64,000 bases of DNA from Buttiauxella gaviniae (GCF_040786275.1 NZ_JBFMVT010000002.1:930001-994000), one strand, 5' to 3'. Counted from the stretch's first letter, positions 1 to 11,766 are shown. The notes: generated by a model not told the origin, from the sequence alone. A program made the numbers and translations.

Positions 1-1831
1 AACGTGCGATGTGGTGCATCAGATTACCCACGCCTTCCACAACCACGCGGCCGTTATCTTTACTGCGCGATTGCGGCGTGTAGGTTTTCTGCTTCAGTTG
101 ACGAAGAGCTTGCTCATCCTGTTCGGCAGCGGTTGGCTTATTAAACTGGGCCTGCAGGTAGTTACTCATCTGGTTAAGACGAATATCCCCGCCGCCAATT
201 GCCGCCAGTAACTCTTCAATTTCATTGAAGTTGTAGCGCGGCAGCAGGGATTTTTCAGCCTCTTTCAGGCTGATACCCAGATGCTCAATTTCGTCATCAA
301 GGATCTGCCGCCCAGCCAGAATGTTTTTGTCGCGATCTTGCTTGCGGAACCAGTTGTGGATTTTGGCGCGGCCACGGCTGGTGGTGATGTAACCCAGGTT
401 TGGGTTCAACCAGTCACGGCTCGGGTTCGGCTGCTTCTGGGTAATGACTTCAATCTGATCGCCCATTTGCAGCTGATAGGTAAACGGCACAATGCGCCCG
501 CCGATTTTCGCGCCAATGCAACGGTGCCCGACATCGCTGTGAATATGGTAGGCAAAATCAAGCGGCGTGGAGCCTGCAGGTAAATCCACCACATCGCCTT
601 TCGGGGTAAAGACATATACGCGGTCGTCAAAGACCTGGCTGCGCACTTCATCCAGCAGTTCGCCGGAATCCGCCATCTCTTCTTGCCAGGCAATCAGTTT
701 ACGCAGCCATGCGATGCGGTCTTCATGCCCTGTGCTGCCGCTGCGTGCGTTGCCTTCTTTGTACTTCCAGTGGGCAGCAACCCCCAGCTCCGACTCTTCA
801 TGCATCTGTTTGGTACGGATCTGGATTTCGATGGTTTTGCCGTTTGGCCCCAACACCACGGTATGAATCGACTGATAGCCGTTCGGTTTTGGGTTCGCCA
901 CGTAGTCGTCAAACTCGTCGGGCATATGGCGATAGTGCGTGTGCACAATGCCGAGCGCGGCGTAGCAATCCTGCAAACGCTCCGCGACGATACGCACGGC
1001 GCGCACATCAAACAGTTCATCAAAGGCGAGGGATTTCTTCTGCATCTTGCGCCAGATGCTATAGATGTGTTTCGGGCGGCCATACACTTCAGCCTTCACG
1101 CCCTCTTCTTTCATCGATTTACGCAGCGCGCTAACAAATTCATCGATGTAATGCTCACGGTCGATGCGACGCTCATGCAGCAATTTTGCGATGCGTTTGT
1201 ATTCAGCAGGGTGCAGGTAGCGGAAGCAGTAATCTTCCAGCTCCCATTTAAGTTGGCCGATGCCGAGACGGTTGGCGAGCGGAGCATAAATATTGGTACA
1301 CTCTTTCGCCGCCAGCACGCGTTCATCTTCTGGCGCGTCTTTTACTTCACGCAGATGGGCGATACGCTCCGCCAGCTTGATGACCACGCAGCGGAAATCG
1401 TCGACCATCGCCAGTAACATGCGGCGGACGTTATCGACCTGTTCTGCAGAGACGGAATCGGTATGGGCAGCTTTAAGCTGACGGATGGCCGCCATGTCGC
1501 GCACACCGTGGATGAGCGTGACAACCTGGCTATCGATGCTTTCGCGCATCACCTCTTCGGTGACCACGCCCGCATCGGCAAGAGGGAACAATAATGCGGC
1601 TCGCAGCGTGTCGTTGTCCATGCTTAACATCGACAGGATTTCCACCATCTCGACACCGCGCCACAGTAGCAGTTCAGCGTCAGGATGGCCTTTGGTCTGT
1701 TGCTCGCAATACCGCCAGGTTTCGGCTAAGCGTTCACATGACTGCTGGTTAGTGATCCCGAGGCTAGCAATCCATCTATCGGGCGCAAATTCGCCAGCTA
1801 CATTGAGATGTGCACTTCTTACCGCAACCAT
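1..1831 (-). CDS. relA: GTP pyrophosphokinase RelA (ppGpp synthetase I), 3' end outside window
   Basis: RelA makes (p)ppGpp on ribosomes stalled with uncharged tRNA. The window holds about 610 codons from an ATG at 1831; the family is about 744 residues, so the C-terminal regulatory end is cut off by the window edge and is not a truncation. The N-terminal pseudo-hydrolase domain has FPLADAG (residues 82-88) where SpoT-type enzymes carry the HD motif, which identifies RelA rather than SpoT. The synthetase core follows with NPKPNGYQSIHT, then a TGS domain (VFTPKGDVVDLPAG). It lies just downstream of rlmD on the same strand with a 61-bp gap. Identification rests on near-complete similarity to the E. 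coli protein. Confidence 0.97.
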   Translation of the reverse strand, partial: MVAVRSAHLNVAGEFAPDRWIASLGITNQQSCERLAETWRYCEQQTKGHPDAELLLWRGVEMVEILSMLSMDNDTLRAALLFPLADAGVVTEEVMRESIDSQVVTLIHGVRDMAAIRQLKAAHTDSVSAEQVDNVRRMLLAMVDDFRCVVIKLAERIAHLREVKDAPEDERVLAAKECTNIYAPLANRLGIGQLKWELEDYCFRYLHPAEYKRIAKLLHERRIDREHYIDEFVSALRKSMKEEGVKAEVYGRPKHIYSIWRKMQKKSLAFDELFDVRAVRIVAERLQDCYAALGIVHTHYRHMPDEFDDYVANPKPNGYQSIHTVVLGPNGKTIEIQIRTKQMHEESELGVAAHWKYKEGNARSGSTGHEDRIAWLRKLIAWQEEMADSGELLDEVRSQVFDDRVYVFTPKGDVVDLPAGSTPLDFAYHIHSDVGHRCIGAKIGGRIVPFTYQLQMGDQIEVITQKQPNPSRDWLNPNLGYITTSRGRAKIHNWFRKQDRDKNILAGRQILDDEIEHLGISLKEAEKSLLPRYNFNEIEELLAAIGGGDIRLNQMSNYLQAQFNKPTAAEQDEQALRQLKQKTYTPQSRSKDNGRVVVEGVGNLMHHIAR

Positions 1832-1892
1832 TGTTCTCTCCTATTGGGGATTTATCAGATCGTGATCCGATAACACAATCCTGAATAACCCC

Positions 1893-3206
1893 TTAATTCC
1901 GCTCAAATAACGCCATCGATTCCAGGTGACTCGTATGCGGGAACATATCCAGCATAGCGAGTTGGCGTAATTGGTATCCTGCCGCCAGCAATGCCTCGCT
2001 ATCGCGGGCAAGCGTTGTCGGATTACATGAAACATAGACCACTCGTTCAGGGGCAAGTGCAATCACATGCTGCATGACGCCTGGCGCACCCGCTCGCGCG
2101 GGGTCGAGCAATATTTTGTCAAAACCTTGGGCAGCCCACGGCTGACGCGTCACATCATCTTCCAGGTTTTCGTGAAAGAATGTCACATTTTTCAGCGAAT
2201 TATGTTGCGCATTATATTCACCTTTCGCCACCAGCGCAGCAACGCCTTCCACCCCAACGACACTTTGGGCGCGGGTGGCAAACGGTAACGTAAAATTCCC
2301 CATTCCGCAGAACAGATCCAGCACGCGGTCGGTTGGCTGAATATCCAGCCATTCGATGGCACGAGCCACCATCTGCTGATTCACTTCGTCATTCACCTGG
2401 ATGAAATCACGCGGGCTGAACGTTAAGCGTAGCCCGTCTGAATGATAGCAGGGCTGGTTATCACCCACCGCCGTGAGTGTCTCACTGTCGGGGGCTAAAA
2501 ACAGCGCGACGCCCACAGAATGCGAAAAGCGTTCCAGTTTTTGCCGATCGTCATCATGAAGTGCATCTAAATGGCGCAACACCATTAGCGGGCCATTATC
2601 AGCCAGCACCAGTTCAACATGCCCTAAACGCCGAACCGCTTTTAACTGTGATAAACATTGGTGCAAGGGTTCCAGCAATGCCTCAAGTTGGGGCGCCAAA
2701 ACAGGGCACTGGTGAATATTGACCAGCTCACTGTCCTGAGATTTACGAAATCCCATCTGTAAGGTTTGTGTTTTAGAGTGGTAATTCAACCCTAAGCGCG
2801 CACGGCGACGATAGCCCCACGGCGAACCAGAAATAATGTCATTGACGACCGCCGGCGCTTCTCGTGTTCCCATCATGCGCGCCAGCGCACGGGATTTTGC
2901 TTGCTGCTGCAATTCGATGCTGACATGTTGCTGCTGGCAACCGCCGCACACGCCAAAATGGGGGCAACGCGGTGCAACACGTTGTGGGCTGTCGTTTAAG
3001 CGGCGCTTAACCCGAGCCTGGGCAAAGTTACGTTTGTCTTCGGTAATCGTGATTTCGACCTGCTCACCAGGCAGCGCGCCCTGGATAAACAGCGCTTTAC
3101 CGTTATGCCGTGCAACGCCCTGACCGAACGGATCAAGGTCATTAACATTCACGGTTATGATCTGACGAGTCGTAACCCGTCGCTTTGCAGAGTAGAATTG
3201 CGCCAT
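1893..3206 (-). CDS. rlmD: 23S rRNA (uracil-1939-C5)-methyltransferase RlmD
   Basis: RlmD methylates U1939 of 23S rRNA using S-adenosylmethionine. The 437-residue protein has an N-terminal TRAM-like RNA-binding domain and an iron-sulfur cysteine set starting C81, C87 and C90 ([10 protein letters not shown]). A Rossmann methyltransferase domain follows with [13 protein letters not shown], and the catalytic cysteine lies in YVSCNP. Length is close to the 433 residues of E. coli RlmD, and the start [10 protein letters not shown] matches. It is transcribed away from barA, from a gap of only 60 bp that must hold both promoters. Confidence 0.96.
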   Translation of the reverse strand: MAQFYSAKRRVTTRQIITVNVNDLDPFGQGVARHNGKALFIQGALPGEQVEITITEDKRNFAQARVKRRLNDSPQRVAPRCPHFGVCGGCQQQHVSIELQQQAKSRALARMMGTREAPAVVNDIISGSPWGYRRRARLGLNYHSKTQTLQMGFRKSQDSELVNIHQCPVLAPQLEALLEPLHQCLSQLKAVRRLGHVELVLADNGPLMVLRHLDALHDDDRQKLERFSHSVGVALFLAPDSETLTAVGDNQPCYHSDGLRLTFSPRDFIQVNDEVNQQMVARAIEWLDIQPTDRVLDLFCGMGNFTLPFATRAQSVVGVEGVAALVAKGEYNAQHNSLKNVTFFHENLEDDVTRQPWAAQGFDKILLDPARAGAPGVMQHVIALAPERVVYVSCNPTTLARDSEALLAAGYQLRQLAMLDMFPHTSHLESMALFERN

Positions 3207-3266
3207 GAGCCTGAGTGCTCTCTCAAAATATTAACTATTGCTTCAATTGTCCCATATCGGAACCCC

Positions 3267-6026
3267 ATGACCAACTACAGCCTGCGCGCACGCATGATGA
3301 TCCTGATTCTGGCCCCGACGTTAATGATCGGTTTATTGCTCAGTATCTTTTTTGTGGTCCATCGTTACAACGACTTGCAGCGTCAGTTAGAAGACTCTGG
3401 TACCAATATTATTGAACCGCTGGCGGTCGCCAGTGAATACGGCATGAGTTTTCACAGCCGGGAATCTATTCGCCAGTTGGTCAGCGTGCTGCACCGTCGT
3501 CACTCCGACATTGTGCGGGCGATTTCGGTATTTGATGAAAACAACAAACTGTTTGTGACCTCTAATTATCAGCTCAATGCATCTGTTTTGAGGCTGCCAA
3601 ATAATGAAAAACCGCCGCACAGTCTAAGCATCTCCCGCCATGGGGATTCGATTATTCTGCGAACCCCGATTATTTCCGAGAGCTATTCACCGGATGAATC
3701 TGAAGTGACCGACGCTAAACCCGCGGGGAATACGCTGGGCTATGTAGCCATTGAACTCGATCTCAAATCCGTGCGTTTACAGCAGTACCGGGAAATTTTT
3801 ATCTCAACGCTGATGATGCTGTTCTGCGTGGGCATTGCCATGTTGTTCGCCTATCGCCTGATGCGCGATGTCACCGGCCCGATTCGTAATATGGTGAATA
3901 CCGTTGACCGGATACGGCGCGGGCAGCTCGACAGCCGGGTAGAAGGTTTTATGCTCGGCGAATTAGATATGCTGAAAAACGGCATCAATTCGATGGCGAT
4001 GTCCCTTACGGCCTACCACGAAGAGATGCAGCACAATATTGACCAGGCCACTTCCGATCTACGTGAAACTTTGGAGCAGATGGAAATCCAGAACGTGGAG
4101 TTGGATCTTGCTAAGAAACGTGCGCAGGAAGCGGCGCGTATTAAGTCTGAATTCCTCGCAAATATGTCTCATGAATTGCGAACACCTTTGAACGGCGTGA
4201 TCGGCTTTACCCGTTTGACGCTGAAAACAGACCTGAATGCCACGCAGCGCGACCATCTGCATACCATTGAACGCTCGGCAAATAATTTGCTGACTATCAT
4301 CAATGACGTGCTGGACTTCTCGAAACTCGAAGCAGGCAAACTGATTCTGGAAAGCATTCCATTCCCGCTGCGTAATACGCTGGATGAAGTGGTAACGCTG
4401 CTTGCCCATTCGGCCCACGACAAAGGTCTTGAGCTGACGCTAAACATCAAGAATGACGTGCCGGATAATGTGATTGGCGATCCGCTGCGTTTGCAACAGG
4501 TAGTCACTAATCTGGTCGGCAATGCGATTAAGTTTACCGAGAGCGGCAATATTGATTTGGTCGTTGAGAAGCGCTCGCAGGGTAACAATAAAGTCCAGGT
4601 GGAAATGCGCATTCACGACACCGGCATCGGTATTCCTGAGCAGGAACAGTCGCGCTTATTCCAGGCGTTCCGTCAGGCGGATGCCAGTATTTCACGGCGT
4701 CACGGTGGCACCGGATTAGGGCTGGTTATCACCCAGAAACTGGTGAGCGAAATGGGCGGGGATATCTCGTTCCACAGCCAGCCAAATCAAGGCTCAACCT
4801 TCTGGTTCTATATCAATTTGGATCTCAACTCCAATGCGGTTCTGGATGGATATTCCACGGAAAACCTGGCAGGGAAACGTATTGCGTACGTTGAACAGAA
4901 TGCGACTGCCGCCCAAAGCACGCTCAATATTCTGGCGAACACGCCGCTCGACGTGGTTTACAGCCCGACGTTTATGACCCTTGCTGAAGGGCATTACGAT
5001 ATTATGCTGCTCGGCATTCCCGTTACGTTCCACGACACGCTAACGCTTGCCAATCCTAAACTTGCGAAAGCTGCCAGCATGACCGACTGCTTAATTTTTG
5101 CTATGCCAAGCCATGCCCAGGTCGATGCTGAATCCCTTAAAAAAGAAGGCGTTGCCGGGTGCCTGTTAAAACCCGTCACCTCTACGCGCCTGCTGCCATT
5201 GCTTGCAGAGCACTCCTTCAACAGCCATACGGCTCTGCCAGACGGGCCAGAAAACCGGAAGTTACCGCTTACCGTTATGGCGGTGGATGATAACCCTGCC
5301 AACCTGAAGCTGATTGGCGCCCTGCTTGAAGATCACGTTCAAAATGTCGAGTTATGTGGCAGCGGCATTCAGGCCATTGAACGGGCGAAACAGATGCAGA
5401 TAGACATTATTTTGATGGATATCCAGATGCCAGAGATGGACGGTATCCGCGCCTGCGAATTGATTCGCCAGATGCCACATCACCAGCAGACGCCGGTTAT
5501 TGCCGTAACGGCGCACGCCATGGCAGGGCAAAAAGAGAAGTTACTCAGTGCCGGAATGAACGACTATCTGGCGAAACCTATCGAAGAGAAAAAGCTCTAT
5601 AGTTTGCTGATGCGCTACCAGCCGGGTGCCATTACGGCGCAGGCGGCTCCGGCCATTACAGAAACGCCGGTGCAAATCAGCAATCAAAACCAGACGCTGG
5701 ACTGGGCGCTCGCGCTGCAACAAGCTGCAAATAAACCCGATTTAGCGCGCGACATGCTGCATATGCTGCTGGCATTTTTACCTGAAGTACGCAACATCGT
5801 GGAAGAGCAGCTTGTGGGCGAAAATCCGCAAGAGCTGGTGGATATCATTCATAAACTTCATGGAAGTTGTAGCTACAGCGGCGTACCGCGCCTGAAAAGC
5901 TTATGTATGACACTTGAGCAGCAGTTGCGCAGTGGCGTCAGCCCGGAAGATCTGGAGCCTGAACTGCTTGAGCTACTTGATGAGATGAATAATGTCTCTA
6001 AAGAAGCGCAGCGAATGTTAGGTTAG
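3267..6026 (+). CDS. barA: Tripartite hybrid sensor histidine kinase BarA
   Basis: BarA senses short-chain carboxylates and phosphorylates the response regulator UvrY, which activates the Csr RNAs. I chose ATG 3267 ([10 protein letters not shown]) over an in-frame upstream start because it matches the E. coli N terminus, giving 919 residues against 918. There are two N-terminal membrane segments around a periplasmic loop, then HAMP and a HisKA domain with the phospho-acceptor His302 (MSHELRTP). HATPase follows with N and G boxes, then a degenerate receiver, a receiver with Asp718 ([11 protein letters not shown]), and a C-terminal HPt domain with His862 (HKLHGSC). Its pathway target csrB lies about 8 kb away in this window. 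Confidence 0.97.
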   Translation: MTNYSLRARMMILILAPTLMIGLLLSIFFVVHRYNDLQRQLEDSGTNIIEPLAVASEYGMSFHSRESIRQLVSVLHRRHSDIVRAISVFDENNKLFVTSNYQLNASVLRLPNNEKPPHSLSISRHGDSIILRTPIISESYSPDESEVTDAKPAGNTLGYVAIELDLKSVRLQQYREIFISTLMMLFCVGIAMLFAYRLMRDVTGPIRNMVNTVDRIRRGQLDSRVEGFMLGELDMLKNGINSMAMSLTAYHEEMQHNIDQATSDLRETLEQMEIQNVELDLAKKRAQEAARIKSEFLANMSHELRTPLNGVIGFTRLTLKTDLNATQRDHLHTIERSANNLLTIINDVLDFSKLEAGKLILESIPFPLRNTLDEVVTLLAHSAHDKGLELTLNIKNDVPDNVIGDPLRLQQVVTNLVGNAIKFTESGNIDLVVEKRSQGNNKVQVEMRIHDTGIGIPEQEQSRLFQAFRQADASISRRHGGTGLGLVITQKLVSEMGGDISFHSQPNQGSTFWFYINLDLNSNAVLDGYSTENLAGKRIAYVEQNATAAQSTLNILANTPLDVVYSPTFMTLAEGHYDIMLLGIPVTFHDTLTLANPKLAKAASMTDCLIFAMPSHAQVDAESLKKEGVAGCLLKPVTSTRLLPLLAEHSFNSHTALPDGPENRKLPLTVMAVDDNPANLKLIGALLEDHVQNVELCGSGIQAIERAKQMQIDIILMDIQMPEMDGIRACELIRQMPHHQQTPVIAVTAHAMAGQKEKLLSAGMNDYLAKPIEEKKLYSLLMRYQPGAITAQAAPAITETPVQISNQNQTLDWALALQQAANKPDLARDMLHMLLAFLPEVRNIVEEQLVGENPQELVDIIHKLHGSCSYSGVPRLKSLCMTLEQQLRSGVSPEDLEPELLELLDEMNNVSKEAQRMLG

Positions 6027-6041
6027 CGGGTTATTTATGAT

Positions 6042-6072
6042 TTCCGGGAAACGCTTAGCGTTCCCGGATTTT
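6042..6072. terminator. Bidirectional terminator between barA and garK
   Basis: Convergent genes are separated by a stem CCGGGAA-CGC / GCG-TTCCCGG with one bulged A. The stem overlaps the stop codon of the glycerate kinase gene and is followed by ATTTT on the plus strand and a short A/T tract on the other side. It can serve both barA and the gud operon. Confidence 0.7.
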
Positions 6073-7203
6073 CTGCCCTACGGCGAGCGTTGCCGCAATA
6101 TTACGCGCCGCTATACGCAGATTTTCCCCGGCGTTTTCCAACGCCTCTTCCAGCGTGCAAATGCGATACAAGACGCTAAATACCGCATCCAGACCATGAT
6201 CGTGCACCACGCCCACGTCCGGCGTTAAACTTCCGGCAATACCAATGACCGGGATGTTGTAGCGCTTCGCCACTTTCGCCACGCCAATCGGTACTTTTCC
6301 TTGAATCGACTGGCTGTCGATACGCCCTTCTCCGGTAATCACCAGGTCTGCGTCTCGCACCTGTTCATCAAGTTTTAATGCTTCGGTAACGATCTCAATT
6401 CCTTGCCGCAGTTGCGCTCCGCAAAAAGCAAAAAGTGCAGCGCCCATACCGCCCGCCGCACCACCGCCAGAAAGCTCAAGAACGTTGATATCAAGATCGC
6501 GAGAAATGATTTTTGCGTAGTGTGCCAGCCCTTTCTCGAGTTCGCTGACCATTTCAGGCGTCGCCCCTTTTTGTGGGCCAAAAACCGCCGACGCGCCTTC
6601 TTTCCCGGTCAACAAATTGGTGACGTCACACGCGACTTCGATACGGCAACTCTTCAGCCGTTTATCCAGGTTACTGATATCAATCGACGCCAGACGCGCC
6701 ACTTCACGCCCGCCGTACCCCAGCGGTTCGCCTTTGCTATCCAGCAAATGCGCGCCAAGCGCCTGCACCATGCCGATTCCCCCATCGTTGGTAGCGCTTC
6801 CGCCAATTCCGATAAGGATATTCTTCACACCGCTATCCAGCGCACAGCGAATCAATTCACCCGTTCCCCAGGACGTTGTTTTCATGGGATTGCGTAAATC
6901 AGGAGGGACTTGTTCAAGGCCACTCGCCGCCGCCATTTCAATAAAAGCCTGCTGCTTATCGCTTGAAATTCCGTAGAAAGCATGCACCGGATCGCCGAGC
7001 GGCCCGGTGACATCCACTTCAATAATTTCACCGTGGGTTGCGGCGACCATCGCCTCTACGGTGCCCTCGCCGCCATCAGCCACGGGCAACTTTACATAAG
7101 TGGCGTTCGGGAATATTTCCTGAAAACCCGCTTCAATCTGCGTCGCAACCTCCAGAGCGCTAAGGCTCTCTTTATAGGAATCTGGTGCGATTACAATTTT
7201 CAT
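6055..7203 (-). CDS. garK: Glycerate 2-kinase (GarK type)
   Basis: It phosphorylates D-glycerate to 2-phosphoglycerate, the last step of glucarate/galactarate breakdown. The 382-residue protein starts MKIVIAPDSYKESLSA, the family signature, and contains PVADGGEGT, IGGSATNDGG, GGAAGGMGAA and VITGEGRIDSQS. It matches E. coli GarK, about 381 residues, much better than a class II kinase. In E. coli garK sits in the distant garPLRK operon; here it is the last gene after gudP-gudX-gudD, so the whole route from glucarate uptake to glycolysis is partly co-encoded. A REP element lies in the 121-bp gap to gudD. The garK/glxK paralogue choice is the only uncertainty. Confidence 0.9.
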   Translation of the reverse strand: MKIVIAPDSYKESLSALEVATQIEAGFQEIFPNATYVKLPVADGGEGTVEAMVAATHGEIIEVDVTGPLGDPVHAFYGISSDKQQAFIEMAAASGLEQVPPDLRNPMKTTSWGTGELIRCALDSGVKNILIGIGGSATNDGGIGMVQALGAHLLDSKGEPLGYGGREVARLASIDISNLDKRLKSCRIEVACDVTNLLTGKEGASAVFGPQKGATPEMVSELEKGLAHYAKIISRDLDINVLELSGGGAAGGMGAALFAFCGAQLRQGIEIVTEALKLDEQVRDADLVITGEGRIDSQSIQGKVPIGVAKVAKRYNIPVIGIAGSLTPDVGVVHDHGLDAVFSVLYRICTLEEALENAGENLRIAARNIAATLAVGQKIRER

Positions 7204-7240
7204 ATGTCGCCCGCCGCTACAGACCTAAACGTCAAATTAA

Positions 7241-7277
7241 TGTCGGATGTCGCTACGCTAATCCGACCTACAAAACC
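7241..7277 (+). repeat. REP-type palindromic element between gudD and garK
   Basis: The sequence has TGTCGGAT and ATCCGACCTACAA arms around a short GC loop, the typical layout of enterobacterial REP units. Similar units occur at 32348-32415 and, degenerate, at 20250-20275. It lies between two genes of one operon, where such hairpins commonly stabilise upstream mRNA or dampen downstream expression. Confidence 0.75.
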
Positions 7278-7324
7278 TCTTTCGTGGAAGCTCCCACCAT
7301 CGGTTTCGATAATAAGGATAGAGT

Positions 7325-8665
7325 CTATCGCACCATACAAGGGCGCTTATTATTAAACGTCCATTCTGGGATTAAATACTGCATCGCCATCGCATCATCG
7401 CGCGCGCCCAAACCATGCTGCTGATAAAGCTCGTGCGCTTTCATCACCTGATCCATATCCAACTCCACACCAAGGCCTGGCGTTGTTGGCACCTGCACCA
7501 TGCCGCCTTTGATTTCGAACGGCTGTTTGGTCAGGCGCTGATTGCCTTCCTGCCAAATCCAGTGGGTGTCGATAGCGGTGACGTTGCCAGGCGCTGCTGC
7601 TGCAACGTGGGTGAACATCGCGAGAGAAATATCGAAATGGTTATTGGAGTGCGAGCCCCAGGTCAGGCCAAACTCATGGCACATTTGCGCTACGCGCACC
7701 GAACCTTGCATGGTCCAGAAGTGCGGGTCGGCCAGCGGAATGTCGACGGATTGCAGCGAAATGGTGTGGCCCATTTGACGCCAGTCGGTAGCAATCATAT
7801 TGGTTGCGGTAGGCAAACCGGTGGCACGGCGGAACTCAGCCATAATTTCACGGCCTGAATAGCCTTGCTCAGCCCCGCACGGATCTTCTGCGTAGGCCAG
7901 CACTCCGCGTAATTGCTTGCCAATGCTTATCGCTTCATCAAGCGACCAGGCACCGTTTGGATCGAGCGTCACACGCGCCTGCGGGAAACGTTTTGCCAGC
8001 GCCGTTACCGCTTCGGCTTCTTCGCTTCCGGCTAATACACCACCTTTAAGTTTGAAATCGTTAAAGCCATATTTTTCGTACGCCGCTTCTGCCAGACGCA
8101 CCACGGCATCCGGCGTCATCGCTTCATCGTGGCGAATGCGATACCAGTCGCATTTCTCATCAGGCTGGCTTTGATAAGGCAGTGGAGTCTGCTTCCGGTT
8201 GCCGACAAAGAACAGGTAACCAAGCATCTCGACTTCGCTACGCTGTTGCCCATCGCCGAGCAAAGAGGCGACGTTTACGCCGAGGTGCTGCCCGAGCAAA
8301 TCGAGCATGGCTGATTCAATCCCGGTAACAACGTGAATAGTGGTGCGCAAATCAAAGGTCTGCAAACCGCGACCGCCGGAATCCCGATCGGCAAATTGGG
8401 CACGCACGACGTTAAGAATATTTTTGTATTCGCCCAGCGTTTTGCCAATCACCAGCGCCGCGGCCTCTTCCAGCGTCTGGCGAATTTTCTCGCCGCCGGG
8501 AATTTCCCCCACGCCGGTGTGCCCGGAGTTATCTTTGATAATTACAATATTACGGGTGAAGAAAGGAGAGTGCGCGCCGCTCAGATTCATCAGCATGCTG
8601 TCGTGACCCGCTACGGGAATCACCTGCATCGCTGTGACTAATGGCGTAGATGTTGAAGTTGTCAT
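7325..8665 (-). CDS. gudD: D-glucarate dehydratase GudD
   Basis: An enolase-superfamily enzyme that dehydrates D-glucarate (and L-idarate) to 5-keto-4-deoxyglucarate. It contains DFKLKGG with the KxK-type catalytic lysines, the metal-site run LDPNGAWS and [11 protein letters not shown], and the catalytic histidine region [13 protein letters not shown] chose ATG 8665 because AAGGA lies nine bases upstream and the product is 446 residues like E. coli GudD; an ATG three codons earlier has no spacing to that site. It follows gudX with a 28-bp gap and belongs to the gudP operon. Confidence 0.95.
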   Translation of the reverse strand: MTTSTSTPLVTAMQVIPVAGHDSMLMNLSGAHSPFFTRNIVIIKDNSGHTGVGEIPGGEKIRQTLEEAAALVIGKTLGEYKNILNVVRAQFADRDSGGRGLQTFDLRTTIHVVTGIESAMLDLLGQHLGVNVASLLGDGQQRSEVEMLGYLFFVGNRKQTPLPYQSQPDEKCDWYRIRHDEAMTPDAVVRLAEAAYEKYGFNDFKLKGGVLAGSEEAEAVTALAKRFPQARVTLDPNGAWSLDEAISIGKQLRGVLAYAEDPCGAEQGYSGREIMAEFRRATGLPTATNMIATDWRQMGHTISLQSVDIPLADPHFWTMQGSVRVAQMCHEFGLTWGSHSNNHFDISLAMFTHVAAAAPGNVTAIDTHWIWQEGNQRLTKQPFEIKGGMVQVPTTPGLGVELDMDQVMKAHELYQQHGLGARDDAMAMQYLIPEWTFNNKRPCMVR

Positions 8666-8693
8666 GTTACTCATTCCTTGTCATCAAGATGAA

Positions 8694-10034
8694 TTAGCTG
8701 CGGCCAAATGCCGGACGTTTACGGTCGAATTCCCAGCCTGGAACCAGATATTGCATTGCCGTCGCATCATTACGCGAGCCGCCTGGCAACGATTTATATA
8801 CTTCGTGGGCTTTCTGCACCTGCTCCCAATCCAGCTCTATGCCTAAGCCAGGTGCATCCGGCACGGCGATTTTGCCGTTAACGATTTGCAGCGGGGATTT
8901 TGTCAGGCGCAGGTCACCTTCCTGCCAAATCCAGTGGGTGTCGATAGCGGTCGGTTTCCCCGGTGCAGCCGCACCTACGTGGGTAAACATTGCCAGAGAA
9001 ATATCGAAATGGTTATTGGAGTGGCAGCCCCAGGTCAGGCCCCATTCGTCGCACATTTGCGCCACGCGAACCGCGCCGCTGAGCGTCCAGAAATGGGGAT
9101 CGGCCAGCGGAATATCGACGGCGTTGAGCATGATGGCATGGTTCATTTCACGCCAGTTGGTGGCAATCATATTGGTTGCCACCGGCAGGCCCGTAGCGCG
9201 ACGGAACTCCGCCATCACTTCCCGGCCAGAATACCCTTGTTCCGCACCGCACGGATCTTCGGCGTAGGTCAGGACATCGCCCATCCCCTTGCATAAAGCG
9301 ATCGCTTCATCCAGCAGCCAGGCCCCGTTGGGATCAACGGTGATCCGCGCATCCGGAAAACGTTTTTTAAGCTCACGAGCCGCCTCGATTTCTTGCTCGC
9401 CTGGCAATACTCCGCCTTTAAGTTTGAAGTCTTTAAAGCCGTAACGGTCTTGCGCGGCTTCGGCGAGGCGCACAATCGACTCGCTGGATAACGCTTCCTG
9501 ATGCCGCAGATCATACCAGGCGTGGCCTGTAGTTTTCCCTTCCAGATACGGCAAATCAGTTTTGTTGCGATCGCCGATGTAAAACAGATAGCCCAGAACG
9601 GTGACTTCATCGCGCTGTTTGCCCGGCCCTAACAGCTCACAAACCGGGACGTTTAGCGCCTTGCCGAGCAAATCGAGAAGCGCGGCTTCAAGAGCTGCCA
9701 CGGCATTGACACGTAATTCAAAAGTCCATGCACCTTTGCCAAAGGTATCGAAATCCGCAGACTGATTACCTTTATGGACGTTTTGCACCACGCGATTCAT
9801 ACGCGCCACTTCCTGACCTACGACCTGCGGAATCGCATCGACCAGCGTCTGATAAATCACTTCCCCGCCGGGCGCTTCGCCTACGCCGGTGTGCCCGGCA
9901 TTATCGGTCAGCACCACAATATTGCGTGTGAAGAAGGCTCCGTGCGCACCGCCAATATTGAGCAGCATGCTGTCATTCCCCGCAACGGGGATGACTTTCA
10001 TATCGGTAATTATCGGGCTTGCCTGAGTATTCAT
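8694..10034 (-). CDS. gudX: Glucarate dehydratase-related protein GudX
   Basis: A 446-residue paralogue of GudD in the enolase superfamily. It retains [24 protein letters not shown] and the [11 protein letters not shown] histidine region, but the E. coli homologue has only weak glucarate dehydratase activity; its true substrate is not settled. The start at 10034 (MNTQAS) is preferred because AGGA lies eight bases upstream; the in-frame ATG at 10043 abuts that site. The start is 6 bp after the gudP stop, so translation is probably coupled. Closer to E. coli GudX than to its neighbour GudD. Confidence 0.93.
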   Translation of the reverse strand: MNTQASPIITDMKVIPVAGNDSMLLNIGGAHGAFFTRNIVVLTDNAGHTGVGEAPGGEVIYQTLVDAIPQVVGQEVARMNRVVQNVHKGNQSADFDTFGKGAWTFELRVNAVAALEAALLDLLGKALNVPVCELLGPGKQRDEVTVLGYLFYIGDRNKTDLPYLEGKTTGHAWYDLRHQEALSSESIVRLAEAAQDRYGFKDFKLKGGVLPGEQEIEAARELKKRFPDARITVDPNGAWLLDEAIALCKGMGDVLTYAEDPCGAEQGYSGREVMAEFRRATGLPVATNMIATNWREMNHAIMLNAVDIPLADPHFWTLSGAVRVAQMCDEWGLTWGCHSNNHFDISLAMFTHVGAAAPGKPTAIDTHWIWQEGDLRLTKSPLQIVNGKIAVPDAPGLGIELDWEQVQKAHEVYKSLPGGSRNDATAMQYLVPGWEFDRKRPAFGRS

Positions 10035-10039
10035 GGGGA

Positions 10040-11392
10040 TCATCCTGTCACAACGGGTTTGAGTTCTACGCGTTTGATATCACCGACGATAACCAGGTAG
10101 CTGAGTACCGCAACGATGGCATGAATCCCAACGTAAATCAGTGCACCATTGAACGAACCGGATGTACCGACAATGTAACCGATGGCGATTGGCGTCACGA
10201 TGCCGGAGACGTTACCGAACATATTGAACAGGCCACCGCTCAGGCCGCTGATCTCTTTTGGCGCGGTATCTGCCATCACCGCCCAGCCCAGCGCGCCAAT
10301 CCCTTTGCCGAAGAACGCCATCGCCATAAAGCCGATAACCATCATTTCGGACTCAACATAGTTACAGAACACCATGCTGACGGAGAGCAACATTCCCAGC
10401 ACGATTGGCGTTTTACGCGCGATATTCAACGAACCAGTGCGGCGCATCAGGTAATCAGAAATCACCCCGCCCAGCACACCGCCGACAAATCCACACACCG
10501 CCGGAATGGAAGCCACAAACCCGGCTTTCAGAATCGACATGCCTTTTTCTTGCACCAGGTAAACAGGGAACCAGGTAATAAAGAAGTAAGTTAATGCGTT
10601 AATGCAGTACTGCCCGATGTAGACGCCGATCATCATGCGGGACGCGAGCAGTTGTTTAACCTGGCCCCATTTCTGCGCCATCGGGATATGCTCTTTGGGT
10701 TTCTTCTGATCCATATTGATCAGCGCCCCGCCCTCTTCGATGTACTCCAGCTCTTTTTTATTTACGCCCGGATGGTTGTTCGGCTCATGGATCACTTTCA
10801 GCCAGACAAAACTAATAATGATCCCCAGCCCTCCCATAAAGAAGAACACATGCGACCAGCCCACTTCGTGCGTCAGCCACCCCATGATTGGCGCGAAGAT
10901 AACGGTGGCAAAGTACTGCGCAGAGTTAAAAATGGAGACGGCGGTGCCGCGTTCTTGTGCGGGGAACCAGGCAGCGACTATGCGGCTATTACCGGGGAAT
11001 GACGGGGCTTCAGCGAGGCCAACCAGGAAGCGTAAAGTAAACAGCGCGATGATAATGCCAAAACCGCTGAAGATATCGACGAACCCTTGCAGCAAGGTAA
11101 ACAGCGACCAGATAAAAATTGACCAGAAATAAACCCGTTTTGAACCAAAGCGATCAAGTAACCAGCCGCCAGGGATTTGCCCTATCACATAGGCCCAGGA
11201 AAATGCGGAAAAGACATATCCCATACCAATGGGATCAAGGCCGATATCTTTTGCCATTTCCGAACCGGCAATTGATAACGTGGCACGATCGCCATAGTTA
11301 AACGAGGTGACGATAAACAGCATTACGACTATCCAATAACGAGCGTTGGTTCTTTTCTCGGCAACGCTCGCCGTTTGGCTAATGGTATTCAT
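10040..11392 (-). CDS. gudP: D-glucarate/D-galactarate MFS permease GudP
   Basis: A proton-linked importer of hexarates in the anion:cation symporter group of the MFS. The 450 residues equal the length of E. coli GudP and the N terminus [20 protein letters not shown] is the same. The MFS signature appears in [13 protein letters not shown], with [16 protein letters not shown] in helix 4, and about 12 hydrophobic segments are visible. It is the first gene of the gudP-gudX-gudD-garK operon; in E. coli the operon is induced through CdaR, and I could not confidently identify a CdaR site upstream. Confidence 0.96.
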   Translation of the reverse strand: MNTISQTASVAEKRTNARYWIVVMLFIVTSFNYGDRATLSIAGSEMAKDIGLDPIGMGYVFSAFSWAYVIGQIPGGWLLDRFGSKRVYFWSIFIWSLFTLLQGFVDIFSGFGIIIALFTLRFLVGLAEAPSFPGNSRIVAAWFPAQERGTAVSIFNSAQYFATVIFAPIMGWLTHEVGWSHVFFFMGGLGIIISFVWLKVIHEPNNHPGVNKKELEYIEEGGALINMDQKKPKEHIPMAQKWGQVKQLLASRMMIGVYIGQYCINALTYFFITWFPVYLVQEKGMSILKAGFVASIPAVCGFVGGVLGGVISDYLMRRTGSLNIARKTPIVLGMLLSVSMVFCNYVESEMMVIGFMAMAFFGKGIGALGWAVMADTAPKEISGLSGGLFNMFGNVSGIVTPIAIGYIVGTSGSFNGALIYVGIHAIVAVLSYLVIVGDIKRVELKPVVTG

Positions 11393-11766
11393 GTTGCACT
11401 CCTGAATTGTAGAGCGAGCTACAGTTCATTCTGAAGAGCACTGTAGGGTATCAGAATGAGGTATCGGCTCATCCGCAGTATTTTTATGACGCTGTATCTG
11501 CGGTTTTTTTGTTGGCCGAAAGAGAGTATATGAAGGGAGTTAAAACCCCTCATCGTGCAAAGACACAAGTTTAGAGTTCGTTTGGTGAGCACTTTGTGGC
11601 TTACGTCCAAACGATTGGGGGATACTTCACGGATTTAAAAACTGTTGGATAAAGCAGCGAGAGTTGAACGAAAAATCGCTCGTTTTGTGAGGCTGTTCGC
11701 TTGACGGCTGAAAGTGTGATGAAGCTCAGAGAAGATAAATGCCCTCCGAATAGAGGGCAAATGAAG
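11393..11766. other. gudP promoter region and yqcA downstream gap
   Basis: This 374-bp gap holds the gudP promoter (minus strand) and the 3' flank of yqcA. A TGTAG-N6-CTACA inverted repeat sits at 11408-11423, directly upstream of the gudP ribosome-binding site, and could be an operator. A 63-codon open frame at 11419-11610 has no good start signal or recognisable motif and I do not call it a gene. Confidence 0.5.
11740..11759 (-). terminator. Probable yqcA terminator
   Basis: Seven-base-pair stem TGCCCTC/GAGGGCA with a six-base loop just after the yqcA stop. It is followed on the minus strand by TTTAT, a short U tract, so termination may be partial. Confidence 0.55.

Noticed and set aside
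683-1417. Antisense open frame of 244 codons in relA
   Set aside because: Shadow of the conserved relA reading frame.
8674-8694. gudX and gudD as a recent tandem duplication
   Set aside because: Each is closer to its own E. coli orthologue than to the other, so the duplication is old.
11419-11610. 63-codon frame upstream of gudP
   Set aside because: No start signal, no similarity, and it covers the likely gudP promoter.
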